From Terriglobus saanensis SP1PR4 (GTDB lineage Bacteria > Acidobacteriota > Terriglobia > Terriglobales > Acidobacteriaceae), in the NCBI RefSeq assembly GCF_000179915.2, contig NC_014963.1, positions 1,736,001 to 1,800,000 of the forward strand: 64,000 nt of DNA, read 5' to 3'. Under the pieces are notes generated by a model. That model was not told the origin of the DNA, did no database searches, and saw only the letters and a list, made by a program, of their open reading frames with translations. Every line of letters begins with the position of its first letter. Position 1 is the stretch's first letter. Made by a program: the position numbers and the translations under genes. Shown in pieces: positions 9,104-17,306 of the stretch.

Positions 9104-9153
9104 CTTGTTTATTCACGCTTTCACGAGCAATCTTGCGTCGTCGCAGTATCTCG

Positions 9154-9182
9154 ATTCTATTGCGGACTAGATTGGTCGTCAA
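9154..9182 (-). promoter_or_regulatory. Sigma-70 type promoter of the FTR1 operon
   Basis: On the minus strand TTGACG (9177-9182) and TAGAAT (9154-9159) are separated by exactly 17 bases. Transcription would start near 9147, giving a leader of roughly 44 bases before the FTR1 start. No copy of the TTAGG-type metal box seen at the TonB receptor is present here. Confidence 0.65.
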
Positions 9183-9200
9183 TTGGGCGGCGCAAGATGG

Positions 9201-9274
9201 TGCGCCCGGAAGGATTCGAACCTCCGGCCAACTGGTTCGAAGCCAGTTGCTCTATCCAGCTGAGCTACGGGCGC
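9201..9274 (-). tRNA. tRNA-Arg (anticodon TCG)
   Basis: The reverse strand folds as a complete cloverleaf: acceptor GCGCCCG / CGGGCGC, D arm GCTC...GAGC, anticodon stem ACTGG / CCAGT around the loop CTTCGAA, and T arm with TTCGAAT. The discriminator is A, and an encoded CCA follows at 9198-9200. The anticodon TCG reads CGA. It follows another tRNA-Arg 41 bases upstream and precedes the FTR1 promoter. Confidence 0.95.
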
Positions 9275-9315
9275 ATAATTTTCTGGGAAAGCTGCAAAGA
9301 AAAATGGGGAAATGG

Positions 9316-9389
9316 TGCTCCCGGAGCGATTCGAACGCCCGACCTAACGGTTCGTAGCCGTTTGCTCTATCCAGCTGAGCTACAGGAGC
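9316..9389 (-). tRNA. tRNA-Arg (anticodon ACG)
   Basis: Cloverleaf on the minus strand with acceptor GCTCCTG / CGGGAGC, anticodon stem AACGG / CCGTT and loop CTACGAA, giving anticodon ACG (edited to ICG in most bacteria). The T arm has one G-T pair. CCA is encoded at 9313-9315. It is the first of two tandem arginine tRNA genes and follows a good promoter. Confidence 0.95.
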
Positions 9390-9410
9390 ACACCCTTGTG
9401 CAACTCTTTG

Positions 9411-9439
9411 AGAATAACAACTCATCAGCGACCACGCAA
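9411..9439 (-). promoter_or_regulatory. Promoter of the tandem tRNA-Arg genes
   Basis: On the minus strand TTGCGT (9434-9439) and TATTCT (9411-9416) are spaced by 17 bases. Both lie in the 63-base gap between the end of the TonB receptor gene and the first tRNA, placing the start of transcription about 15 bases before the mature tRNA. Confidence 0.55.
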
Positions 9440-9452
9440 CCTCTGCACTTCT

Positions 9453-12044
9453 TCAAAACGTGACACGCAATCCCAATTGGTAACTTCTCGGCGGTACAAA
9501 GTGCGTTCCGCTGAAGGGTGAAAGGAAGTTGTACAGCGCGATTTTGTTCGTCGCATTGAGCACAGAGAAGCGAACGCCTATCGCTGCTCGTTCCACGTGG
9601 AACAATTCATCCTCGCCAGCCGAAAAATCCAGTAAAGTCCGTGGCGAAACACGCACCGGATTGCGATCGTCATTCTGCATGCCGAACGCTGGAATCCGCA
9701 CACGCGCTGCCCCAAACGCATCTGGGCTGCATTGCCGAATGGCATGCTGTGGCGTCGCCAAATCATTGCCGCAGTAAAGCCCCATCTGGGCTTGTTCATC
9801 TGCCGTGAGTTGCAGAGCATCGGTGTAAACCGGAACCGTATTCGGAAGCGCGAGACCGCTGTTGTATCGCCACGTTCCTGCAATCCACGGACGATGTTCT
9901 TTCAGAATGCGTGCGGGAAGTTGATAGCGAAGATTCGTTGTCTGCTCGAACTCTTCTCCATGGTCGATGCGAAACACCGGACTGGCAGGCACGCTGTTGA
10001 AGATCAAGCCACCCACCGCAGGCGTAAAGAATCGCGAACGTACATGCCCCATCACGCTGTATGCACTCAGTCCATGAAAATCATTGAAGTTCAAACGCAG
10101 CGCCAGGCCGTCGATCTTGGACTTGCGCCAGGCCACGCTGAAGGTGATCGGCGTACCGAAGAGCGTATCGAAGTCGAAGGCCGTATGCGTGAACTTCCAG
10201 TAATAGTCCGCATCGACGCTCAGGTGTCGTCCAAAGTTCTGCGCAAAGCCCACGTTGAACTGGTTCCGCGTCCCGGGCCGTACTGGCTCAGAACGGAAGC
10301 TTGCGAATGGATTCGTTCCCGAAGTGTTCGCAGAGGATTCGCTCGCGAAGATCAGGTTTTCGTTATACGGCGTCTCATACAAGCGCGCATACGAGGCCCG
10401 CAGAAGCGTGCGGCTTCCCGGAGTTCGCCATCCAGCGCCCAGGCGCGGTTCGATCTGTCTTCCTCGGCTGAGACCGTTGTAGACGTCGTAACGCAGACCG
10501 ACGTTCAGAAGTAGCCGCCCAAACTTGATCTCGTCCTGGCCGTAAACCGCGCCCTCTACAATCTCTGCCCCTTGATTGAAGTGGTACTGTGTTCCTCCAC
10601 GTGAAAGGTCATACGGCAGCAGGTTCGGTAGAAAATCAGGATTCGCAAGGAACCCGGCCCGTGCGCACTCGCTCATCGAACGAACAGAAAGAGCGGGAAC
10701 AGGATCGCCATCCGTACTGAGACAGACGGCGTTGAAGAGTGGATCGGTTAACCCCACATCGAACCGTTCGTGCAACGGCGTATGCCAATAACTGCCACCA
10801 ATCTTCACCGTATGCGCACCCTTTGCGTAGATCACATCGGCGCGAAAGCCAGTGTTCGTCAGCGTCCGATTCTGTGCCAACGTTGCGGTCGCGTCGGCCA
10901 GGGCATTCGCGGTAGGGAAATACTGCGCCTCGTCGTGCCGGTAGAACCCTACGACCATTCCCATCAACTCCGGGGTAAAGACGTGGCTCCAACCCAAGGC
11001 CGCATTGACGTTCCGGATCTGGCTGCGCTGGTCCTGTCCCGCAGCCTGCGCGTCGTAGCTGTTCGGCGTCTGAAACCATGACCGTCCTGCCCCAAGGTTC
11101 AAGTGCACCGCATTTCTTTCGTTCGGACGCCAGTCAATCCGGTCGAAGCCACCGGAGCTGTTGCCATGATCGTGGAATGGCCGAATCTCCGGTGTATCCA
11201 GAAAACGTCCTGAATCGCTGCCGTTCAAGGCAAGAAAACTTCCCCAACGCTTATTGCCTGCCGCCAGTGTGAATCCGTGCCCCGAAGTGCCGAAGCTGCC
11301 GTAGTCACTCGAAAGCTCGCCCGCTAATCTCTGCCCAATCCCTGACCGTGTACTCACTTCGATGACCAGGCTTGTCTTGTCTCCAAACTCAACACCCGGA
11401 GCGCCCGTCGTCGCAGTCAGCGACCGGATGATGCTCGGGTCGATCTGGTTCGAAAAGACCTTGGCCTGCTGGTCCGTAATCGGTTGCCCATCGAGGGAGA
11501 TCGATGTGTCGGCATGTTCGCCAAGAGGATGCGCAAACCCGTTCGCATCAGCCGCAACGCCAGGTGTAGTGCGCGTGATCAGGTCCGTAAAACCAGTTGC
11601 CCGATTAAAACTCGGAAGTGCCGCGATCTCTTCCTGATTAAGGAGGGCATGCGCTGTGGGCGAGCTTGTTTCGAAGGAAGCGCTCTCCGAGGACACCGTA
11701 ACCTCTGTGTCGCCAGCCGTCGCCACCAGTCGAATTTCTGTTGGCGGTGCATCCGCCGAGATCGGAAGAGTACGCTCCCGAAATCCATTGGAGATTACCT
11801 TCACAAAGCAGCCATTCGCCGGGGAGACCGAAAAGGTCACGGCGCCGCTGGCATCCGTTGTTCTTACTTGCTCCTCGCCACTGCAGTGAAGGATTACGAC
11901 TGCTCCGGGTAAACTTGCACCAGTGCCATCTTCGACCGCGATCGTCCACAAAGACGCTTGTGCGCTGGCTAGCTTCAAGCCCAGGCTGAGCAGAAAAAAG
12001 AATAGAGCGCTCGTATTTTGAATGAATTTAGGTCTGCCTAACAT
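9453..12044 (-). CDS. TonB-dependent outer-membrane receptor with carboxypeptidase-regulatory N-terminal domain
   Basis: An 863-residue outer-membrane receptor. A signal peptide ends near LASAQA (about residue 30). Residues 31-115 form a CarboxypepD_reg-like beta domain, followed by a plug region with TSISLDGQPITDQQ and GVEFGDKTSLVIEVSTRSG. The rest is an outer-membrane barrel rich in aromatic strands, ending in RSYQLGLRVTF with a terminal Phe as expected for barrel assembly. It faces an MntR/DtxR-type regulator, and two metal-box-like palindromes lie at its start, so metal-controlled expression and a metal-complex substrate are likely. One box falls inside the first codons, and no clear ribosome site is visible, so the true start is slightly uncertain. 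Confidence 0.87.
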   Translation of the reverse strand: MLGRPKFIQNTSALFFFLLSLGLKLASAQASLWTIAVEDGTGASLPGAVVILHCSGEEQVRTTDASGAVTFSVSPANGCFVKVISNGFRERTLPISADAPPTEIRLVATAGDTEVTVSSESASFETSSPTAHALLNQEEIAALPSFNRATGFTDLITRTTPGVAADANGFAHPLGEHADTSISLDGQPITDQQAKVFSNQIDPSIIRSLTATTGAPGVEFGDKTSLVIEVSTRSGIGQRLAGELSSDYGSFGTSGHGFTLAAGNKRWGSFLALNGSDSGRFLDTPEIRPFHDHGNSSGGFDRIDWRPNERNAVHLNLGAGRSWFQTPNSYDAQAAGQDQRSQIRNVNAALGWSHVFTPELMGMVVGFYRHDEAQYFPTANALADATATLAQNRTLTNTGFRADVIYAKGAHTVKIGGSYWHTPLHERFDVGLTDPLFNAVCLSTDGDPVPALSVRSMSECARAGFLANPDFLPNLLPYDLSRGGTQYHFNQGAEIVEGAVYGQDEIKFGRLLLNVGLRYDVYNGLSRGRQIEPRLGAGWRTPGSRTLLRASYARLYETPYNENLIFASESSANTSGTNPFASFRSEPVRPGTRNQFNVGFAQNFGRHLSVDADYYWKFTHTAFDFDTLFGTPITFSVAWRKSKIDGLALRLNFNDFHGLSAYSVMGHVRSRFFTPAVGGLIFNSVPASPVFRIDHGEEFEQTTNLRYQLPARILKEHRPWIAGTWRYNSGLALPNTVPVYTDALQLTADEQAQMGLYCGNDLATPQHAIRQCSPDAFGAARVRIPAFGMQNDDRNPVRVSPRTLLDFSAGEDELFHVERAAIGVRFSVLNATNKIALYNFLSPFSGTHFVPPRSYQLGLRVTF
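12028..12041. promoter_or_regulatory. Metal-regulator box 1 (DtxR/MntR-like operator)
   Basis: TTAGG and CCTAA form a perfect inverted repeat around TCTG. The pattern resembles the DtxR/IdeR consensus TTAGGTTAGSCTAACCTAA. It covers codons 2-6 of the TonB receptor gene on the minus strand. Confidence 0.6.
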
Positions 12045-12047
12045 TGA

Positions 12048-12063
12048 TTTAGGCTAGGCTAAA
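12048..12063. promoter_or_regulatory. Metal-regulator box 2 (DtxR/MntR-like operator)
   Basis: TTTAGGCTAGGCTAAA is palindromic except at one symmetric pair and is close to the DtxR/IdeR consensus. It lies between the receptor start (12044) and the regulator start (12090), so one bound dimer could control both directions. The spacing to box 1 is 20 bases, about two helical turns, allowing cooperative binding on one face. Confidence 0.68.
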
Positions 12064-12089
12064 TATAGTGAAGCCGCAAGGGAGTCTGC

Positions 12090-12572
12090 GTGAAAACTGT
12101 TGAAGCAAGTCGAAAGAGCAGCGAATCGATCGACGATTATTTAAAGGCAATCCTCGCTCTCGGCGGCTCCGCGGAACGTCGCGTACAAAGCAAAGAACTT
12201 GCCGCGCGACTCTCCGTAGCGCCCGCTTCGATCACAAATATGCTCCAACGCCTTGCTGCGGAACGTCAGCCTCTCGTCGCATACCAACGTCACAAAGGCG
12301 TGACGTTATCTGCCGCAGGGAAGAAAAGGGCACTGGAAATTGTGCGACATCACCGGCTCATCGAAACTTTTCTGCACAAAATTCTCGACTACCCTGTGAA
12401 TAAAGTGCACGACGAAGCCGAACGCCTGGAGCACTTTATTTCGGAAGAGTTTGAAGAACGGATCGCGGCCAAGCTCGGAGATCCGCAGATCGACCCGCAC
12501 GGCCGCTGTATCCCCCGCCTGGACGGCTCCATGCCGACCGCACATGGCCCGAACTGCCAGTGCGGTAACTGA
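12090..12572 (+). CDS. MntR/DtxR-family metal-dependent transcriptional regulator
   Basis: A 160-residue regulator with a winged helix at 31-75 (ELAARLSVAPASITNMLQRL) and a dimer/metal domain at 85-145; it lacks the C-terminal SH3 domain of DtxR. Two positions separate iron- from manganese-sensing members. Aligning by eye, Asp16 in IDDYLKAIL matches MntR Asp8 (Met10 in DtxR), and Glu111 in EAERLEH matches MntR Glu99 (Cys102 in DtxR), with Glu114 and His115 conserved. This points to a manganese-type sensor. The tail PNCQCGN adds two cysteines. The start is GTG, preceded by GGGAG. Divergent transcription from the TonB receptor suggests it is the controlled target. Confidence 0.9.
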   Translation: MKTVEASRKSSESIDDYLKAILALGGSAERRVQSKELAARLSVAPASITNMLQRLAAERQPLVAYQRHKGVTLSAAGKKRALEIVRHHRLIETFLHKILDYPVNKVHDEAERLEHFISEEFEERIAAKLGDPQIDPHGRCIPRLDGSMPTAHGPNCQCGN

Positions 12573-12598
12573 AGGCCTAAAGGCAGTAGGGAAAGAAG

Positions 12599-12865
12599 TT
12601 AGGAGGCTGCTGGCGTGGCTTCCACGGGAACCTCGGGTGCCAGCAGAGAGACTTCTCCGGCCACAAGGACGCCCGCGCGACGAATCAGCTGATAAACCGT
12701 AGCCGCTGTCAGCCGAGTCGCATCATATTCAATGCGAACGGTCTTGTCGGCTTCGTTGAGCTCCATGCTGCGAATACCATAAACTTCGCGCAGCCTGGAG
12801 AGCGACATGGCTGCAGCTTCGCTTGGTTGTTCGTCGTATCGGTACAGAATATCTACGGTAGTCAC
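12599..12865 (-). CDS. Small HMA-like-fold protein without metal cysteines
   Basis: An 88-residue protein starting at a GTG. The order MTTVDILYRYDEQPS - helix - GIRSMELNEADKTVRIEYDA - helix - LIRRAGV matches the beta-alpha-beta pattern of heavy-metal-associated domains, including the usual VRIEYD strand and the AxxVYQLIRRAGV helix. The CxxC metal motif that would lie in the first loop is missing. It may bind another ligand or act structurally. It ends convergently with the metal regulator gene, and its start is 74 bases from galK on the other strand. The assignment rests on fold pattern only. Confidence 0.6.
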   Translation of the reverse strand: MTTVDILYRYDEQPSEAAAMSLSRLREVYGIRSMELNEADKTVRIEYDATRLTAATVYQLIRRAGVLVAGEVSLLAPEVPVEATPAAS

Positions 12866-12939
12866 GTGTTGATTCTATCAGCGCCCTGTGGAAAGACCGC
12901 TCCGCTAAAATTACGAAGGCCTAATCCTGTTTTACGGAA

Positions 12940-14127
12940 ATGAAAACTGCACACGCAATGAATATCTCCACCCAAGAACTCGCCGCCGATCACACTGAAC
13001 GCTTTGGTCAACAGGGAACCAGCTTCTCCGCTCCCGCACGCGTCAACCTTATCGGTGAACATACGGACTATACGGGCGGTTTCGTCCTTCCGCTCGCCAT
13101 CGGGTTCGAGACGACGGCGACGATCAGCCCACGTACTGACCGCAAGGCGGTCCTCTATTCCTCGAACTTTGACGAACAGGTGGAATACGAGCTCGACGCC
13201 ATGCCACAAAAGGGCCGCGGACACTGGAGCGACTATGGCATGGGCGTCGTCTGGAGCCTGGCAAAAGACGACATCAAGACTTCCGGATTCAATCTATCCG
13301 TAGAAGGCAATGTGCCCCTCGGCTCGGGTCTTAGTTCTTCGGCTTCCGTGGAAGTCGCCGTCGCTATGGCGCTGCTCTCTCTCGCAGAGACGGAGATCCC
13401 GGGCGAAAAGATTGCCACGCTTTGCCGCCGCGCCGAGAACGACTTCGTCGGTGCGCCGTCGGGCATCATGGACCAGTTCGTCATCACGAACGCCGTTGCG
13501 GAGAAAGCACTTCTCCTCGACTGCCGTTCGCTGGAGTTTTACCTGCTTCCGCTCCGGCCGGACATTCGCATCGTCATCGCAAACTCCATGGTGAAGCACT
13601 CCATCGCCGAGGGCGCGTATCGCGATCGCCGCGAAGAGGTTGAGGCCGGTCAGGCTGTTCTCTCCAAGATGAATCCTCAGATCAAGCTTCTCCGCGATGC
13701 CACCATGGACGATCTGAAGCAAGCGCGTGGACGCATGAGCGACGCCTCCTATCGCCGCTGCCGCCACATCATCACCGAGAACGCGCGTGTGCTTGAAGCG
13801 CGTTCCGCGCTCTTCGGCGGCGACATGCGCAAGTTAGGCGACCTGCTCTTCGCCGCACACATCAGCATGCGCGATGATTTCGAAGCAAGCGCACCCGAGG
13901 TAGACAAGCTGGTCGATCTGGCGCGCAGTCTTCCAGGCTGCATCGGATCGCGCATCACGGGCGGCGGCTTTGGCGGCTGCACTGTAAATCTTGTCGAAGC
14001 GCAATACGCCGACAACTTCGCCGAGCAATTGAAGCTGCGGTACAAAGACGCGGCCGGAATTGAAGCAGAGATCTACGTGTGTGAGGCTGTGGACGGTGCC
14101 GTGGCTCGTGCCAAGGCGGGCGAATGA
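12940..14127 (+). CDS. galK: Galactokinase
   Basis: A 395-residue GHMP kinase that phosphorylates D-galactose at C1, the first committed step of the Leloir pathway. The galactokinase signature ARVNLIGEHTDYTGGF lies at about 33-48, the ATP-binding GHMP motif PLGSGLSSSASVEVA near 125-140, and the C-terminal GGGFGGCTVNL near 342. The ATG at 12940 has a weak GGAA ahead of it; a second ATG at 12958 has none. It overlaps galT by four bases (ATGA), so kinase and uridylyltransferase are made together. galE and a dedicated galactose transporter are not in the window. Confidence 0.95.
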   Translation: MKTAHAMNISTQELAADHTERFGQQGTSFSAPARVNLIGEHTDYTGGFVLPLAIGFETTATISPRTDRKAVLYSSNFDEQVEYELDAMPQKGRGHWSDYGMGVVWSLAKDDIKTSGFNLSVEGNVPLGSGLSSSASVEVAVAMALLSLAETEIPGEKIATLCRRAENDFVGAPSGIMDQFVITNAVAEKALLLDCRSLEFYLLPLRPDIRIVIANSMVKHSIAEGAYRDRREEVEAGQAVLSKMNPQIKLLRDATMDDLKQARGRMSDASYRRCRHIITENARVLEARSALFGGDMRKLGDLLFAAHISMRDDFEASAPEVDKLVDLARSLPGCIGSRITGGGFGGCTVNLVEAQYADNFAEQLKLRYKDAAGIEAEIYVCEAVDGAVARAKAGE

Positions 14128-15173
14128 CCTTCGACCTGTCGCAGACGCCGCACCGTCGCTGGAACCCCCTCCGTGGCGAGTGGGTACTCGTCTCTCCGCA
14201 CCGGACGCAGCGTCCTTGGCAGGGCCAGACCGAAACGACCGCCGCTCCGGTTGTGGCGCAGTACGATCCGACCTGCTATCTATGCCCCGGCAACGAGCGG
14301 GCGGGTGGACACCACAATCCGCAGTACGACGCGACCTTCGTCTTTGAAAACGACTTCGCCGCGCTGAAGCCGGATATCCAGGCCTTCAAAAACGACGAAA
14401 GTAACGCAGGACTGATCGTGGCCGAGAGCGAAAGCGGCATCTGTCGCGTTCTCTGTTTCTCGCCGCGACATGATCTGACGCTGGCGAAGATGGAAGTCGA
14501 CGACATCCGCAAGGTGGTGGATGCGTGGACACAACAGCTTCTGGATCTCGGGTCACGCGAAAATATCGGCTATGTACAGATCTTCGAAAACCGCGGAGCC
14601 ATGATGGGTGCGAGCAACCCGCATCCACACGGACAGATCTGGGCGAGCGCTTCAGTTCCTGACGATCCGTCGAAGGAACAGCAGCAACAGTTGGCGCATT
14701 TCACGAAGAATGGTAAGACGCTGCTTTCGGATTACCTGGCGCTGGAACTCAAGCTGGCGCAGCGAATCGTGGCCGAGAATGAGCATTTTGTAACGCTGGT
14801 TCCGTACTGGGCAGTCTGGCCGTTTGAGGTGATCGTGATCTCGAAGCGCGCCGTAGCCGGCCTCGACCTGCTGACGGAAGCCGAGCGGCTTGGCCTGGCG
14901 GAGATGTTGAAGACCGTGACGAGCACCTACGACAAGGTCTTCGACGTCTCATTCCCGTATTCGATGGGTCTTCACGGACGTCCTACAGACGGAGAAGAGC
15001 ATCCGGAGTGGCACTTCCATCTGCACTTCTATCCGCCGCTTCTGCGGTCGGCGACGGTGCGGAAGTTCATGGTGGGCTTCGAGTTGCTGGGTTCTCCGCA
15101 GCGCGACATAACGGCGGAGTCTGCGGCGGAGACGCTGCGGACGGCCCTGAAAAAAATAGCCTCAAGAGAATGA
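14124..15173 (+). CDS. galT: Galactose-1-phosphate uridylyltransferase
   Basis: A 349-residue enzyme that exchanges UMP between UDP-glucose and galactose-1-phosphate. Zinc-site cysteines Cys51 and Cys54 (CYLC) and the active-site triad HPHGQ (His167-Pro-His169, the latter the nucleophile that is uridylylated) are present, as is the preceding ENRGAMMGASNPH. It completes a coupled galKT operon and is followed by a strong terminator nine bases after its stop. Confidence 0.95.
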   Translation: MTFDLSQTPHRRWNPLRGEWVLVSPHRTQRPWQGQTETTAAPVVAQYDPTCYLCPGNERAGGHHNPQYDATFVFENDFAALKPDIQAFKNDESNAGLIVAESESGICRVLCFSPRHDLTLAKMEVDDIRKVVDAWTQQLLDLGSRENIGYVQIFENRGAMMGASNPHPHGQIWASASVPDDPSKEQQQQLAHFTKNGKTLLSDYLALELKLAQRIVAENEHFVTLVPYWAVWPFEVIVISKRAVAGLDLLTEAERLGLAEMLKTVTSTYDKVFDVSFPYSMGLHGRPTDGEEHPEWHFHLHFYPPLLRSATVRKFMVGFELLGSPQRDITAESAAETLRTALKKIASRE

Positions 15174-15181
15174 AAAGATAA

Positions 15182-15212
15182 GGCCCTCAGAGCAGCTCTG
15201 AGGGCCCTTTTC
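15182..15212 (+). terminator. Rho-independent terminator after galT
   Basis: An 11-base perfect inverted repeat (GGCCCTCAGAG / CTCTGAGGGCC) with a three-base loop is followed by CTTTT. It lies between the convergent galT and rhaT genes and probably ends galKT transcription. Confidence 0.9.
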
Positions 15213-15229
15213 TGCTTGCCATTGCCAGC

Positions 15230-16414
15230 TTACTTATGAGCACTGATCGTTGCTGGCGCGGTTTCATTCGTTTTGACATAGTTGCCGTAGCCGACCACGA
15301 TGGTCGATCCGATCAGGAGACACACCCCAAGGGTGACGAGCATCTTGGTCCGGCTACGTGTACCGCGCCACTCCTTCAGAAGGACTCCCCAAAGGGTGGC
15401 GAAGAGGATGATCGACGCCATGTGCAGGGTCCAGGAAGAGAACTCAAAGTGTCCCATTTTGGTCTGTCCCATGGAGTAAAAGAAGAACTGGAAGTACCAG
15501 ATCACACCTGCGAGCGCGGCGAGGAAGTAGTTTGCAATCAGCGTCTTAGTGGACAGCCGTAAAAGCGATGGATCAGTGGGATCAAATCCGGCAATAGTGT
15601 TTCCGCTAACAGCGGCGGCGCGGAGCGGGTTGCGTCCCGGCTGTCCTACGAACTCGGCGGCGGACTTGTTTTTATAGATCAGAATGCCGGACCAGATCAG
15701 GTTGGTGATAAAGCCTCCCCAGAGCACGACGATCAGGACGGGCAGGTTCTGCCAGAGATCGAGGCGTCCGTCGGCAACGAGGTGGGCGCGGGCGATATCG
15801 CCGATGGGCTTTCCCGCAGAGAGGCCGACCGAGAAGAAGGCGCTCATAAAGCCCGCGAAGATGGCGACGGCCAGACCGCGGGCAAAGGAGAAGTCCCGCT
15901 CTCCGGCGTCTGCCTTTTCTTCTTCAGTAACTTCGTGTTCCTTGAGATATCCCGCAGTGCCGTTGACGGCAATGGCCACAAGGCAGAGGGCGAGTCCCCC
16001 GAGGACGATCTGGCCGGATCGGTCGTGCAGTACCGTACCGAAGGTCCCGGCAAAGATCGGCGGCATGAGCGTTCCGAAGAAGGTGCAGAAACCCAGGGCG
16101 ATGGCGTACCCGAGGGCCAGACCGAGGTAGCGGATGGAGAGGCCGAAAGTGATGCCGCCGACTCCCCAGAGAATCCCCCAGAACATGGCGAGGTAGATAG
16201 TGTGGCGGGGCGCTTCCATCAGGATGGTCGCGGTGTGCGGGACAAAGATGCTGCAGAGGACCAGCGGGGCGACGATCCATGCGGCAAAACCCTGGATAAG
16301 CCAGTAGACTTCCCACGACCAGCGCTTGATGCCACGGAAGGGAATGAAGTTGGTGGCGGAAGCAAAACCGCCGATCCAGTGGTAGATGACGCCGATGAGC
16401 GGATTCGCTCCCAT
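15230..16414 (-). CDS. rhaT: L-rhamnose/proton symporter RhaT
   Basis: A 394-residue inner-membrane protein with about ten hydrophobic helices. The opening residues (MGANPLIGVIYHWIGGFASATNFIPF) and the segment WGVGGITFGLSIRYLGLALGYAIALG are typical of RhaT, which imports L-rhamnose with a proton. The loop between helices 5 and 6 is charged (HEVTEEEKADAGERDF), as in E. coli RhaT. It is transcribed away from lutABC, and the other L-rhamnose genes lie 5-11 kb downstream, which supports the substrate call. Confidence 0.93.
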   Translation of the reverse strand: MGANPLIGVIYHWIGGFASATNFIPFRGIKRWSWEVYWLIQGFAAWIVAPLVLCSIFVPHTATILMEAPRHTIYLAMFWGILWGVGGITFGLSIRYLGLALGYAIALGFCTFFGTLMPPIFAGTFGTVLHDRSGQIVLGGLALCLVAIAVNGTAGYLKEHEVTEEEKADAGERDFSFARGLAVAIFAGFMSAFFSVGLSAGKPIGDIARAHLVADGRLDLWQNLPVLIVVLWGGFITNLIWSGILIYKNKSAAEFVGQPGRNPLRAAAVSGNTIAGFDPTDPSLLRLSTKTLIANYFLAALAGVIWYFQFFFYSMGQTKMGHFEFSSWTLHMASIILFATLWGVLLKEWRGTRSRTKMLVTLGVCLLIGSTIVVGYGNYVKTNETAPATISAHK

Positions 16415-16520
16415 GTATGTTTTCCTTTGTAGACTGCGTGGCGACCATCCTAACGGATGCAGAGTGCTTCAGGGAAATGTACTCTCTATTGAAACGAAGC
16501 GAGTTGTGGAGGCTTGGGCT

Positions 16521-17306
16521 GTGAAGGTCGCATTGTTCATCACTTGTTACAACGACACGCTCTTCCCGGCGACGGGCAAAGCTGTCGTGGAAGTTCTGGA
16601 ACGGCTCGGACATACGGTGGAGTTTCCCGCAGGCCAGACGTGCTGCGGGCAGATGCACTGGAACACCGGATACCAGGACGAGGCGCTGCCGCTGCTGGAG
16701 AGGTTTGTCACGCAGTTTGAACACTCCGAGGCCGTGGTGATTCCATCCTCAAGCTGCGTGGCCATGATGCGCGATCACTACGGCATCATGGCGGAGAAGA
16801 TCGGCGATCCGCAGTTGATAGACCGGGTGAAAACATTGCTGCCAAGAGTCTGGGAGTTCTCCGAGTTCCTGACGAAGAAGCTGGGCCTGACGGACGTGGG
16901 CGCTTACTATCCCCATCGCGTGACGTACCACGCAAGCTGCCATGGTTTGCGGTCGCTGCATCTCGGCGATGGGCCAATGTCGCTCTTACGATCGGTGAAG
17001 GGAATCGACCTTGTGGAGATTGCCAACCTGGATCGCTGCTGCGGCTTTGGCGGAACCTTCGCCGTCAAGAACGCGGACGTGAGCAGCGCCATGCTGGCGG
17101 AAAAGACACTCGCGGTTCTGGACACTGGCGCGGAGACCTGCGCGGCGGCGGACAACTCCTGCCTGATGCACATCCAGGGAGCGCTGCACCGGCAGAGGAC
17201 CGGTGTCGCGACGATGCACCTCGCCGAGATTCTTGCGGGAACCGAAGAGACGCACCAATGTTCGATTCACCCAAAGGCGATCGACGGAACCGGGGTGCGC
17301 ATATGA
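16521..17306 (+). CDS. lutA: Lactate utilisation protein A, (Fe-S)-binding
   Basis: A 261-residue protein of the CCG-domain family. Two CCG modules are seen: CCGQMHWNTGYQ (Cys41-Cys42) and CCGFGGTFAVK near residue 174, which in related proteins bind an iron-sulfur cluster. The frame extends back into rhaT, but the GTG at 16521 is chosen: it is preceded by TGGAGG, and the protein then starts MKVALFITCYND as in other LutA. The gene overlaps lutB (ATGA). With LutB and LutC it oxidises L-lactate to pyruvate at the membrane. Confidence 0.93.
   Translation: MKVALFITCYNDTLFPATGKAVVEVLERLGHTVEFPAGQTCCGQMHWNTGYQDEALPLLERFVTQFEHSEAVVIPSSSCVAMMRDHYGIMAEKIGDPQLIDRVKTLLPRVWEFSEFLTKKLGLTDVGAYYPHRVTYHASCHGLRSLHLGDGPMSLLRSVKGIDLVEIANLDRCCGFGGTFAVKNADVSSAMLAEKTLAVLDTGAETCAAADNSCLMHIQGALHRQRTGVATMHLAEILAGTEETHQCSIHPKAIDGTGVRI

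Noticed and set aside
9198-9389. Integration site at the tRNA-Arg pair
   Set aside because: No integrase, direct repeat of a tRNA 3' end, or foreign-looking genes are next to the tRNAs.
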